Of a stretch of 64,000 nucleotides of DNA, positions 48,392 to 60,163 are shown in pieces. Positions within the stretch are counted from its first letter, which is position 1, and each line of letters begins with the position of its first letter. The position numbers were made by a program, and so were the translations under genes. The notes under the pieces were generated by a model. The model did no database searches. It was given only the letters and a program-made list of their open reading frames with translations, and had not been told where the DNA came from. The stretch spans positions 1,984,001-2,048,000 of the forward strand of contig JAMSLZ010000006.1 of the NCBI GenBank assembly GCA_026027325.1, given 5' to 3'. Source of the stretch: Actinomucor elegans. Its lineage: Eukaryota > Mucoromycota > Mucoromycetes > Mucorales > Mucoraceae.

Positions 48392-51058
48392 TTTCCCCTT
48401 CCTATTGTATATCGTTGTTAGTAGTAAAAAGGATTTTATAGAAACAGTCTCAGGCACAAAATGTGCAAGTTGATGAAACGTTGTATTTATGGATTTGAAA
48501 GGACTATTAAATCGGACTCCTAGTGTTCACAAGTCACGTTCGGATAGCCGCTGGGTGCACTATGTCTTAGTATTGACTAATAGTGGGATTCATCTGAGAC
48601 AACTATTATACAATACTTCTATCACCCATATTACTGGCATAGGTTGAAAAGAGTGTAGAAAAAACTAGTTATTTCCCCTCCGTATTTGAGCAGGTAATGG
48701 AACTCTTTTGGCCTATATTTTATGTGTTTTTTAAGGTTTTATCGCTGGACCTTGTATCTTAAAAAAAAAAAAAAGTCATTACTATGTATATAGTGTCACT
48801 GATAAGGCGCATGATCACTGTATCTCAGTGAGACTTTTGTTTAATAAATGTCAACACATAAACACACATTCAAGTACGAATCAACAATACTGGTAAAGAC
48901 ATTCCTGCCATTCAAGCTAATTCAAACTTTAACAGGTACAGCAGCTTGTTCTAGACATGATCTACTAATCAAATGCGACATTTGACCGAGATCGCTGGAG
49001 AGATCTATGATTGTTGAACTCACTCTGCTAATGAAAATGTCAATTCATCTTGTTTTACACCAATATGGCAAAATCTTTTTTTTTTTTTTTTTTTTTATAA
49101 GGGAGAAAACTCCGGTTTTATTTTGAATCCTTATATCGTCGCAAAGTTATATGGCAAAATCTGTAACTTGAACAGCCAATAACCCTTTAATTTAAAGTAT
49201 TTCTATCCAACCAGTTAACATGATTGTTTTTGTATTTTAATCTTCAAAACTATTAATCCCTTACTGTCACTGTTTACACCCAAACTTAAACTTTTTATAT
49301 CTGGAAGCTAAAATAGATATTATGCAAATGTAAATTTATAATACAAGTTCAAGATAAGTAATTAACAATTCATTATTCTTATTAGTGTCTCAAAAAAATC
49401 TGTAAAGAATGTATATACTGTTGATGCTAAATATATACAAATGCCAAAGATCATATTCTCTTCTTTTCCCTCCAAATATCTTTTTATGGTCATTAACCCA
49501 AGCATAATAAAATCGGCCGAGGAGGAGGATAAGACAGCCGTGTATAAAGTTGGTTCATTCTATACTTAAAATAGTCTTGACTTTTGTGATATATACCATG
49601 TTGAATAGAAAAATCTCTCAGCTCATTAATATAATGCGTTTATAAAGCGTAACATTTAGTTTATTTGAGCAGAAATTATAAAAGATGTAAGTGAACTCCA
49701 GATATTAGGCAACTAACTAGTATTTGATAATGGTTGGAATAACCTCGGATGACCAATTCAAAGCGTAATTTGTGGCAAGATACCTTATTGTTTAATCAAT
49801 AAGATGGATATTAATTATGAGTAAAAAGGGCTTTATATATATCTTAGAGTTATATAATCTGTATTACAGACAAATTATAAGATGATATATAAAAATGCAA
49901 AAACTTGTATTTATATTCTAAAGGCTGCTACATTAAGATTTGCGTTTTACAAACTTAAGATAATGAAATTTAATAACGAGTGACTTACATCTCATTGAAA
50001 ACGAACGAGAAAAACCTCATTTTAGCGCGAAAGAATGCCATATAGCCAGAACTTTCTAGCTCTTCCATATTTGGTGCAGCATCATTATACTGATGCTTTC
50101 ATTACTCGTTTCCCAAAAAACATTTTCTCAAGTCAATCTGTGGTAGTGGTGGAAAACATTCATTCACCGCCAACCAAAGACTTTGCAACTTGACTAACCA
50201 CGACGACAACAGCTTGAAAAAAACAAAATAGCGTGGGGAGGTTCTAATCAACACGAACGATCTCGTTTGATTCCAATAAAATGCCACATTAGAAATGCAG
50301 CCCATGTTCATAATGAGTAGTTAAATCTATTAAAACGCAAGATCTATGCTAAATCTAAAGAGAAGAAGCTAGCAGATACATAAATCCCTTGTTTTCCCCG
50401 GAAAATGGACAGGTCACTTTTTCTGTAGTACTTAATCATACCTATGGCTAGGTTTCACTGTTATTTAAAGAACTATCCCTAGGGCTGGACACCATAGGAA
50501 TGGAATTAGAAGCAAAGCAAATACATGCTGAGAGAGCAGCAGTGAAAGAACAACAGTTACTAAAAATACATAATCCCAAAAGCTGCCATATTCCTTGTTT
50601 CCTACAATGGTATAAAATGGCCGCACATTTGTGCAGCAGAGGGCTATAGGAGACTATGACCGAGACTATTTCAAGTTGAGATTAAAGTAACTTTTTAGGA
50701 TAAAATAAACTCGGGATTCTGACTTGTTTAAGCACTTGTTTTGGATATTTTCTTTGTAACCTTATTGTCTTGCAATCAGGATAATGCATGCATAGGTGTG
50801 TTCAATATGGCAGATGCGCTCATTCTCGACTCGCAGATTTGTTATTTAAAAAACTATTTCTCGATCAAAATGATGAATACCATCAAATGAAATTGTTTCA
50901 ATAAGGAACAAGCTGCTAATTCAAGCCATCCAACAATGAACAGCTACAGTTCAAACTCCATTTTTTCCCAGATATCTATTTATTCTTTCTATAAAGAGGA
51001 TCTTCCTAATTACATACCTTTTCTTTCTTTTGTTTCCTTCATCACACTTTTCTTTCAG
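48392..51058. other. Intergenic region, no gene recognised
   Basis: About 2.7 kb between divergent genes. It contains a T run near 49076-49096, the best-preserved interspersed repeat copy (48965-49007) and no credible frame. The last 60 bp form a pyrimidine-rich leader of the LRR gene. Confidence 0.7.
48965..49007 (+). repeat. Interspersed ~40-bp repeat, reference copy
   Basis: Reads CTAATCAAATGCGACATTTG, then ACCGAGATCGC and GGAGAGATCT. It shares blocks with every other listed copy and was used as the reference. Confidence 0.7.
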
Positions 51059-53000
51059 ATGGGTCAGCAAACGAGCAGAGAGCATGCTCCTCTAACTTTT
51101 GGCTATGTCAATCGTTCTTTGGATGAGGAAAATGATATTGAAGCCAAGTTGGATGAACAAGGACTTGACCAAGATCAAAGAGACTTTGTATTGGCAAATC
51201 CTCATCTATATCAACTTCAAACTATTTGTACACAATGTAATCGCCAATCTTTGTCACCCAAAAGCGAATTTATGGTGTCACTTGTAGAAGAAGCATGTTT
51301 AAAGTGCCAGAAACAAAAACGACTATCGTTAGTTCGTAAAGACTTAGCAGAGGATTTGGAATATATCGATCAAACGTATTATCCAGACTTGGTACATTAT
51401 ACAGAACAAGATCCTATGGAAGAAGAATTGCTACAGCTGGAAAAGGACGACAATAGCTTGCAACAGCAGTGGGGCAGATTAACGATTGGTGAGGTCACTA
51501 CACCTGGAGCTAACGCGACAAGAAGAAGGCCAAGACGCTTGACTGGACCTTCAATGGCTGTAGATTTATCCCATCGATCGCTTATTAAACTTGGTCCAAG
51601 TATTGGATACCTTGATGGTTTAACCAAATTGAATCTGTAAGTTTTACGCTAAAACATTTTACATCATCATGTGGAAGCTTATGTACGAATATAATAGGTC
51701 AAACAATCAAATGACTGCTCTGCCTAGGGAATTGGGTTATTTGAAGAATCTTCGCGTGTTGAATATATCTCACAATGCCATTACTGAAATACCAGACACA
51801 ATTGCGTTTTTATCAAAGCTGAAGGCTCTTAATATCAGTCATAACAAGCTAGTTGAACTACCTGCTTCCATTGGTCGACTACCTAAATTAGTGATAATCA
51901 TCGCTAATAACAATAACTTGATATCCCTACCTCGTGAGCTCGCTCATCTCACCAACCTTATTTCGCTCAACATATCCAGTAACCCACTCAAATATCTGCC
52001 AGCCGAGATTGCTTCTCTATGTGCTCTTCGAAAGCTTTTGACGGATGATTGTCCATTCGAAGATGAGCATACGTACGAGTTGAAGCATAATCCTCCATCT
52101 TTACTTGAAACGTGTGCTCGTATTGCTGTACGATCAAAGCTGGATATCCCAAATGGGTTAGCAGATCATCTCAAGGAATATCTTTCTCGTGCTGATACCT
52201 GTTCTCATTGCAAAGGCCCCTTTTTCGACAGCTATGTTACACGTGTAAGGTTCATTGAAAGACGAGTTCGACAAGCTATGGTTTTGAAGTATACTCTGTG
52301 TTCTGCTCACTGGTCTAATGAAGACGACCGTTTGTTAGCCATGTTTTCCAGTCAGCCTATAAGCAAGGATAGTACACTCAAGAATTTTGATATGGATGGT
52401 TTACACGATGTTTCTACTACTCGTAGTCGCGCCTACAGTGATAGTACTACGAATTATCACTACAGCAATACTAGCTTATCTTCACCCTTGGTATCTTCTC
52501 CGTTATCAAGAAGATCTAATTCGAATGCATCAGACTATCCTCCCAATGAAGATTACTTTTCATCCACTACGCCTATTTCCTTACTAAAAAGTCAGCCAGA
52601 ACTACCTGCTCTCCCACAAGAACAGCCTTCATCGTCGTCTTCACCCTCCTTATTATCACCCAAAGGAAACAGACCTCGTGCATCATCTGCAGCTTCTGTT
52701 TCTAAACGATTTACCAACTTCATTCGTTCCAACAGCAGCGCATCCTTATCTAGGACGCGCAGTCCAAGTAGCTCCTCCTCTTCTTCACTGCGTCCATATA
52801 ACAATGATATAACTACAACATCATCAAAGCATTCAGAACAAATAGACGCATCATCTGCACCCAAGGTCACTTTACAGGATTGGGCGAATAGCATACAAGT
52901 AGCTGAAGAAACTATTGCTACTCCACAACAACAAGATCAAATCGAACACTTTCTTTCCAAAAGCACTCAAAGACTCCGAGTAAGACTGGAAACGTGTTGA
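51059..53000 (+). CDS. N-myristoylated leucine-rich repeat protein
   Basis: Two exons, 51059-51636 and 51698-53000; 626 residues. The start at 51059 is preferred over the in-frame ATG at 50936 because it yields MGQQTSRE, a strong N-myristoylation signal (Gly2, Ser6), and because the longer version would add a hydrophobic stretch translated from a pyrimidine-rich leader. Residues about 55-85 hold two C-x2-C pairs (CTQC, CLKC), perhaps a small zinc ribbon. LRRs of about 23 residues run from about 165 to 335 (LxxLxxLxLSxNxhxxhP pattern), Shoc2-like. A conserved-looking segment with CSHC and CSAHW follows (about 375-430), then a long Ser/Pro-rich tail. Such proteins act as membrane-tethered scaffolds for Ras, kinase or polarity signalling; the exact partner is unknown. 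Fungal Sog2 is also LRR-bearing, but I cannot confirm orthology. Confidence 0.82.
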
Positions 53001-53443
53001 TTGCTGGCCACTCCAATCTTTTAGTTTTTCGTTATTTGTTTGTAAATTATATCGTTTCATCATCCTTTATCATGGCTCTTCAATACAATGTAGTAATTTT
53101 ATATACTACATACCCATCCCATATCGCCTCTTGTATATAATAATAAATATTTTATTACCAGTCATGTTTTTCCATGTAGCTCTGGTTGTTCTAACCCTAT
53201 CACTGAATACTTGCAGTACTTGGGCATTAGTAATGAGCGCTTTAATCTAGGTTCCCATATATAATCCATAGACTGACAAGAGACAAAAAGTAACAATGAA
53301 CTTTTATCTCATTTTACAGTTAGGAACCCGTTCTTTGAAGCAATCATTCAGTTGAATGCAACCCGAATACTATCTAATGATTTTTATTATTATTACTGTT
53401 ACAATCTAAAGACGTACATTAGACGGCATTATCTGTTACGTCC
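53001..53443. other. Gap between convergent genes
   Basis: The 3' ends of the LRR gene (plus) and ANKRD40-like gene (minus). AATAAA-like signals lie near 53142-53150. No frame of note outside the gene shadows. Confidence 0.7.
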
Positions 53444-54319
53444 CTACACAGTAGGAATCACTATCAAAACATCGTCCTCTCCTCTGAAAATATCCAATAA
53501 CCTTTTGCTCAATTGCTTGGGGCTGATAGGGATACTGACTTTACCATTATGACGTGAAACATTAAAGTTTTCAGGCAAACCATCCAATTCCTAAACACAA
53601 ACATCAGTATATCAGTTAAGCATACCTAGGGTAACAAACCTCTTTGATTTGTCCAATTGCTGTTTCAATGCTCTCGTTCTTTAAATACACTGATCCAAGC
53701 AAGTTTTTATCAGCTCGAGAAGACAAATACACAAGTATTTCTCTTTCCTCGACGGCTGCTTGCTCTTCGACTTGAGGTGCACTAACTGGATGACGCAATG
53801 CTTCAGCAGCAGCTTGCCTTCTCACTACGTTCTCAATCTTGTTTTCAGAAAACTCATCTGGCATCAACCATGTCTTTTCCAAATCAGGGTTTTTCATATA
53901 AGTAGGCACGATAGGCAAAGCAGGCTCTGGACCCACGGTGACCTCGATCTTTTCGCCTACAGCAGCTCTCAAAACAGCAGCAGTGGCTTCGTGATTGACA
54001 GCCAAGTCTAAAGCAGTTTGTCCTTTTTGTGTTTTGATGAGAGGATCAGCACCACTTCGCAATAAGGCTGTCACTACATATTCATGACCTCGATGGGCTG
54101 CCCAATGCAAAGCCGTCCTAGAAGTTTTGATTAGGTTTTTTTTTTTTTTTTTTGAATACATGATCGTTTCAAACAAAACTTTTTTCTTTACCATCCGTTC
54201 ATAGCATTTTGAGAATTGAGATTTACTCCTGAATGAGCCAAGTGAAGGGTTGCTTTGACATTACCTAGAGCGGCTACTTCTCTTAATGTGTGTTCTCTTT
54301 CATCATTAAAAGGTTGCAT
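53444..54319 (-). CDS. ANKRD40-like ankyrin repeat protein
   Basis: Three exons on the minus strand: 54319-54192, 54117-53640, 53590-53444; 250 residues. Ankyrin repeats fill residues about 8-105: REVAALGNVKATLHLAHSGV, then NGWTALHWAAHRGHEYVVTALL with the classic TALHWAA and G-ADP turns, then GQTALDLAV. A linker contains the PxxPTYMKNPDLEKTWLMPDE stretch, and the C-terminal domain (ILVYLSSRADKNLLGSVYLK, then ELDGLPENFNVSRHNGKVSI, ending in VLIVIPTV) has the length and arrangement of vertebrate ANKRD40, a widely conserved protein of unknown role. The first intron contains a pure 18-base homopolymer and is 74 nt long. No catalytic residues; probably an adaptor in the cytosol. Identification of the ANKRD40 C-terminal domain is from memory. 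Confidence 0.85.
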
Positions 54320-55497
54320 TTTGACGTGTCTTTTTTTTTTTTGAGAAATAGAAGCTGGAGGAATAAACTCGGAGTGAGTAAGATTCCTTGGGTAAACTCA
54401 GCGCTAGATATCAAGTTAATTGGGCATTTGTGAGGAATAGATTGGGGTTCTCTTGACACTAATACTGACTACAGGCCGATCAGTGTAATAGATTGTGCTC
54501 CTTTTGTCATTGATGCTTTGTAAAAGCTAACCAGGACAGCTAAGACCTAAACTATGATATAAAGATCAATCTATATGATATATGGATATATGGATATAAA
54601 ATACACTTTTATTACATAATAATCACTTTGTAGTGCACTTAGATGGATAGACCAACAGATGCAGCAATTCATTCGGAAAATGCACTGCCTGTCAGAGAAG
54701 ATGATTGATCGAGGTCGTCCAGAAGATTTAGAAATGGCTAGGCATTAATCATATGGATTTTTAGTTGGGATCTTTTGGAAAATCTATTGATTCAATAGAT
54801 AATTTACATAAAATTAGCGATATGACAGAGTCTGGCAATGGCGATAGCAAAACTATATAGTTGCATTAATATATCTGCATCCTGCGGCATTCCAAGCATT
54901 GACTTAGTTGGAAGTTTCGATGACGATCTGCTACCATATTTGAGGATTTGAATCCCTCTGGGCCCCATGATTCAATAATTTTTACTCGTATTACTACTTT
55001 CATTATATTCCAAATAGCTGCTCAATGCATATACCAGATGATGTATCAATTGTCTCAAACAAATTAATTAGATTCGCCAAAGTTGAACTAAAATATTCAC
55101 CCAAAGAATTTATCAAAATACCTTGAGTGGGTATCTGGAAGAGATTGATTCAATCGACAGGTTTAACATAAGCGTTAAGTATGAATATTTCTGTCTCTAT
55201 CTTATTTAGAAAAAAAGATGGATATCAAAAGAGCTTTTTCTAAAGAAACAATATAGTTTTAGGAGCTACCAGAAAGAAGTAAGATCAATCATGAAAAATC
55301 TACTGAATTGACGTCCAACTGCGTCTTAAACCGAAATAGAGTGAGGCACACATTCTCAAGTATAATCATATAATAGAAACGGGTCATCTCACATCTTCAA
55401 ATACTTTTTATTATAATTAACATTCAGTTGGAATTAGGTGTTCTAATTACTAGGAGATGCATGACTGATACTTAACCCTAGAATCAATGATGCGCTG

Positions 55498-55863
55498 TCA
55501 TATGTAGGAATAATGTTTATATGCCAAGAAATTGCTTCTAAAGGTCAGCTCTATTCTTAATCGATTGTGTCTGTAAAAATAAACCAGAAAAGCATACTTG
55601 CAAAAACTCGCAAAGCTTGCATTGAAACCAAGTTTCTTATGGACGACAGATTTAACTGCATCGTTTATATCAAAGAATTCAATATTCAAACCATGCATTT
55701 TTAGTCTCAACTGATTCAATTCATTTGCTTTTCGGGTTGAATTTCCCAAGGGATATTTTATCTGACAGCAAAATAAGTTATATAACGAATCATCGCATAC
55801 CTGCGATATCTGCGAGGACAACATATAAAATATCACTACAGCCACAGTAAAGATCAATGCCAT
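55498..55863 (-). CDS. Doubtful small secreted-protein candidate
   Basis: A 121-codon open frame starting MALIFTVAVVIFYMLSSQIS, which looks like a signal peptide, followed by CDDSLYNLFCC and a helical segment with further Cys. No family is recognised. A GTATGC to TTTTACAG pair inside it is only 27 bases apart, too short for an intron here. Codon use is unlike the neighbouring genes, so it may be chance in AT-rich DNA. Listed only because the N-terminus is unusually signal-like. Confidence 0.2.
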   Translation of the reverse strand: MALIFTVAVVIFYMLSSQISQVCDDSLYNLFCCQIKYPLGNSTRKANELNQLRLKMHGLNIEFFDINDAVKSVVHKKLGFNASFASFCKYAFLVYFYRHNRLRIELTFRSNFLAYKHYSYI

Positions 55864-56450
55864 CCATTGTCTAAAGTAACTTCAACTCGATTCCAGAGTT
55901 ACTTCCATTGATCTACTATCTTGCAAATCGCGCGCAAAAAAAATAAAATAAAAATAAAAATAAAAAATTAGAATATCAAGACAGTTTTTGAAATCAAAAA
56001 CAGCAATTAGTGCTATAGCTTGATCTCATTATAAGGCTTTTTCGTATTCGATGGGATAAATTCCAAAAGTGCGAGATTCACAAAGCCAGGTTTTGCTTCC
56101 ATGGCTTCTGCATATAGGCTGAGACATCATAACTAACAAGGTCGATTGGTCAAAGCTTCTTTGTTGAGGATGCAAAAGTAGGGCTTTTTCTATAAGAGAA
56201 TTCTAGTTTGAGAAAAACTAACACACACCCATGACTTTGGAGATCGGTTGATTCCAATTCTCAAGGAAGATCAACAACACTTTGAATTTAATTGACAATA
56301 AAATATATAAAGTGTCAAGCAGAAATTATTCGTCAATTGCATCCACCTATTGTTTATCGAGTTACATCCTTGAAAAAGGGTGTTTGAGTGAAGTAAATGC
56401 AAAATCCATGTGCAAACTTGTAAGATGCACATTATATCACTCTTAACGGA

Positions 56451-56470
56451 TAGATAGATAGATAGATATA
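56451..56470 (+). repeat. GATA microsatellite
   Basis: Five consecutive GATA units in intergenic DNA. Confidence 0.9.
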
Positions 56471-56684
56471 CATAGAATAATCCTAACAGTGCGCATATAT
56501 TCTAATCTTTTATTCAAGAAGGTGTGATAGTGCAACAAAGGATATAGCAATAATTATAAATCTATAAACATACATTCATACAAGTTATCAACACAGGATC
56601 TTATTTATCTCCAAAAAAGGCCTTATCTGAAGAAGCTGGTTTATATAAATTCGACTCAACTGGCTGTGGTAGGCTTTAAGGGAT

Positions 56685-56725
56685 GCGATCTCTCACAACT
56701 TTTATCTAATGTTGTATCTGACTAG
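56685..56725 (-). repeat. Interspersed ~40-bp repeat, copy
   Basis: The minus strand reads CTAGTCAGATACAACATTAG, then ends with GAGAGATCGC. Both ends match the family. Confidence 0.55.
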
Positions 56726-57323
56726 CATTCCATGTTCAAAAGGAACTATTGCGTTCTGTATAACCATTTGATCTATCCTGATCCTTCTGCTAAATTTAAC
56801 GTTTATAGCCCATGTGTTCATTTTGGATCTCATTGGCTTTCGCATTTACCTTTATCTCCATTACTTCTTCCTATATTATGGTATGCATTAATTTTTTTCT
56901 TCTACATGCTATAGTTATAACTTTAAAAACTTCTTTTTTAATACTGCACTGGCATGTTTTGTCTTGCATGAAGCCTTCTCTTGTGAATCAAATCAATTAA
57001 TCTATTGTCAGGTATTGATTGATATATTGATGCAGGGAGAAAATCTAAGAATGCTTTATACTAAACCCCAAATGCCATGGTTTGTCAGTTTGAACAACAA
57101 ATAAGCTGTGATGAGATTTTGCGTTATATTACCGACAAGAAACCAATGAAACCATAGCCCATTATGACTAATTATACTAACAATGGAACAATGAGAATGA
57201 AAGGTGTTGCTACAAAGAATTAGGTAGCGTATATTTACTTTATTGCATTGAGCTTATGATTACTGTTTTAACGTTATTATACTATATATACATGTGTAAA
57301 AAAAAAGGGATACTTGATTATTT

Positions 57324-60127
57324 CTAAGCAGTCCGCTTCTTCTTCTTTCTTGGTCTTTTCTTTTTTTCGGCAGTAAGTTTCTTGGAGACTGTATCAACAG
57401 ACTCTGATATTCCGACAGTCTTCATGACTTTGAATACCTCCCTAGGAATTCGTGATTCAAAATCAAAAACGTCCAAATTATCGTCTTGTTCATTCTTGAC
57501 AAGTCTTTCGATATCATTGTCACTTTCATCTTTGTATGGGTCTACTCTCTTTTTGCCCTTATCAACCCTTCCCTTTTTGATCTTGCCAGACAATGATTGT
57601 ACATCATTTGTTGAATCACTGCTCGTTCCATTATTATCAATGTCAATGCCATCGTCCTCGAAACGCGTTAGTAGTTCAATGTTACGCTTGTTTCCTTGTT
57701 CATCATAGGAATCCTGGATCGTGCTTTCAAGCACTTCAGTTTCGAGCGAATCAGCGCCTGTCTTATCATACTCTACAATCTTTTGGAATAAAGCGTTCTA
57801 TTGGGATAGAGTAAGCATCAAAGATTGTGAGTTTTGATAGTGCTTACCTTTTTATCCAAAATATTATCCATAAGGCTTTCTTCTATTGTATCCTTGATAA
57901 CAACAGTATGGATATAGGTTTCTTTGACTTGAGTCATTCGATGAATTCTAGCTACGGCTTGGTCCATTGTAGCTAAAAAGCTACAGTTAGTAGGCGCATA
58001 ATTTGGAAACTATTAAAACAACATACCTGGGTTCCACCATCTGTCTAAAATAATCATATGGTTTGCTCTTTGCAAGTTTAAACCAACCCCACCAGCTTTT
58101 AAGGACATGACCATGACTCTGATTTGAGGATCATGGTTGAATTTTTGAAGTGAAACTTTACGCGCATAAGCACTCATACCACCATGATCTATTAGAAATA
58201 TAATTGAGTCAACTCATATTGATAAATGAAAAGCGGTACTTACATGTTTCAAACGGAATCCGAGTGTTTGTAAGCATCTCGGCAATCTTGGTAATAGCAT
58301 CCACAAACTAAAGATATATTAGCTTTAATTCGAGAGATATGCAACTTACAATACCTGTGATACAACTACTATTTTATCTGAAGGGTCAGCAGCAAGCAAC
58401 TCTTTTAGAAATCTAACTAGCCAGGTCACTTTGGTTGAATTCTTGATCAGCCTTAACCTTTGAAGTTGCGAAAAGTCTAGAGGTTCTTGTAGGTTTCCGA
58501 ATTGATCACTATTTGCACGGAATAAGAATACAAGGTCTATAATTTGGACAAATACGTACTAGTAGCTTTCAATAATTTCAAGCGCTTGTTCATACTCAGA
58601 AGCTTCGTCGTAGTAGTTTCTTTCACGCCCAACTTCACCATCTTGTAGGTTATTAACAATATCATCGTTAGAACCAGAGTGCGCCATGGGAATCAGATCA
58701 GGGAACTTGTCCAGCAAAATCATATGGTGGCCGCAGACTTAGATAGAGTTACTATATGATTCTACAGTTTTTTTTTTTTTGAAAGCTTACCTTGCTTCAA
58801 TCTCAAATAAAGGATAGCAGCTGAAACTACATGATGATTTCTATCACCACTTTGTTTTGACAGCGCGATTTGATGATATAACAGTCTTTCTAAGTAATCA
58901 TAGAGAGCCCTCTCTGGTGCACTAAATTCTAAAGTGATTCGATTTTCTTTTCTGGGCAGAATAGTAAGCTCTCGGTGCAAAATGGCTTTTGTTCTTCTAA
59001 TCATATGGCTCTTTAATAAATCTGTCACGTATTCTTCTTCATGTTTGCGCCTAGGATCCAGATCAATGCCCAAGAATTTAAAGATAGGATACAATTCAGT
59101 GATATCGTTCTAAAGTAAAAGAAATCAGCGACTATATTTTCAGTCTATACCAACAAAAATATACCTGAAAAGGCGTTCCTGATAAGCACCATTTAAACTT
59201 TCCTTTCAAAGACGTTACAGCATTTGCAAGCATCGTTCTTCCTCGCACTTTATGTGATTCATCTGTATTGAAATATGAGTGTATAAGCTTTTAACTACTT
59301 TGCAGTATAATGTACCTAACACGATACGATGCCAATCCATATCAAATAAAGGTGATTCATTTTCAATTCCCAACATCAGTTTTTTGTATTCACCACGTAC
59401 TCGATCATATGTAGTGATAATGACTCGAAAACAAGGCTCTGCATATCCGTAACCGATTAGTTTTCTGCAGTAAATGTTTTTGATAACACTTTACGATCAA
59501 TGAGACCAACTGAATCATCTTGATAGATAAAATAAGGTAAACTGCCATACGTTGTTTTGGTTCGAATCTCTTCTGCCCATTGGTCGCCAATCTATAGTCA
59601 AAGGAACCAATATCAACAAATATATCTATGCAACACCAGCAAAAAAGACTAGAGTACTTACACCTCGAGAAGGTACAATAACCAATGTACCAGCGTGTGT
59701 TGTCGTTAAAGGTTGTTGGCGTAAAATCACTGTCAAAGTTTGAATAGTCTAATATGTTTGAGCAAAGTTTATCCATTGATCTATAATCCATTACCTTTCC
59801 AAGGCCCATCTACAATGTAAATATGAGTTTTCTTCCTCTCCAAGATTTGTATGTCTAAACTTACATCGTCTGCCAAGATGCCACCGCGTTGAGATCTCTC
59901 CATAAAGATCATCCTATTTACGCCTTCTACCTGATGTTCTCTCAATCTAATCTCCTTTCTTAGAGACGCGTGAACTATTATTTACTATAAGCATATCATT
60001 GCATACTAAAGTTATTTTCTCTTACCAGCATTTAAGCTGATTGCTGGTAACTCCTCTAATTCTTCTATGTGTGTCACAATCAGGACATCTTTATCTGTAT
60101 CCACTGTCAGTCAAGAAGGTTTCACGC

Positions 60128-60163
<36 letters not shown>

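Larger units (their letters stand above)
54320..57323. other. Intergenic region with one doubtful small frame
   Basis: About 3 kb. Apart from the doubtful small frame at 55498-55863 there is no coding sequence. It holds a GATA microsatellite at about 56451-56470, an A-rich (AAAAT)n tract near 55937-55968 and an interspersed repeat copy at 56685-56725. Confidence 0.65.

Noticed and set aside
54938..54975. Minus-strand T-arm-like hairpin (GATTCAAATC)
   Set aside because: The acceptor strand that should pair with the 3' side is absent upstream; possibly a chance hairpin or a tRNA-derived relic, but not supportable.
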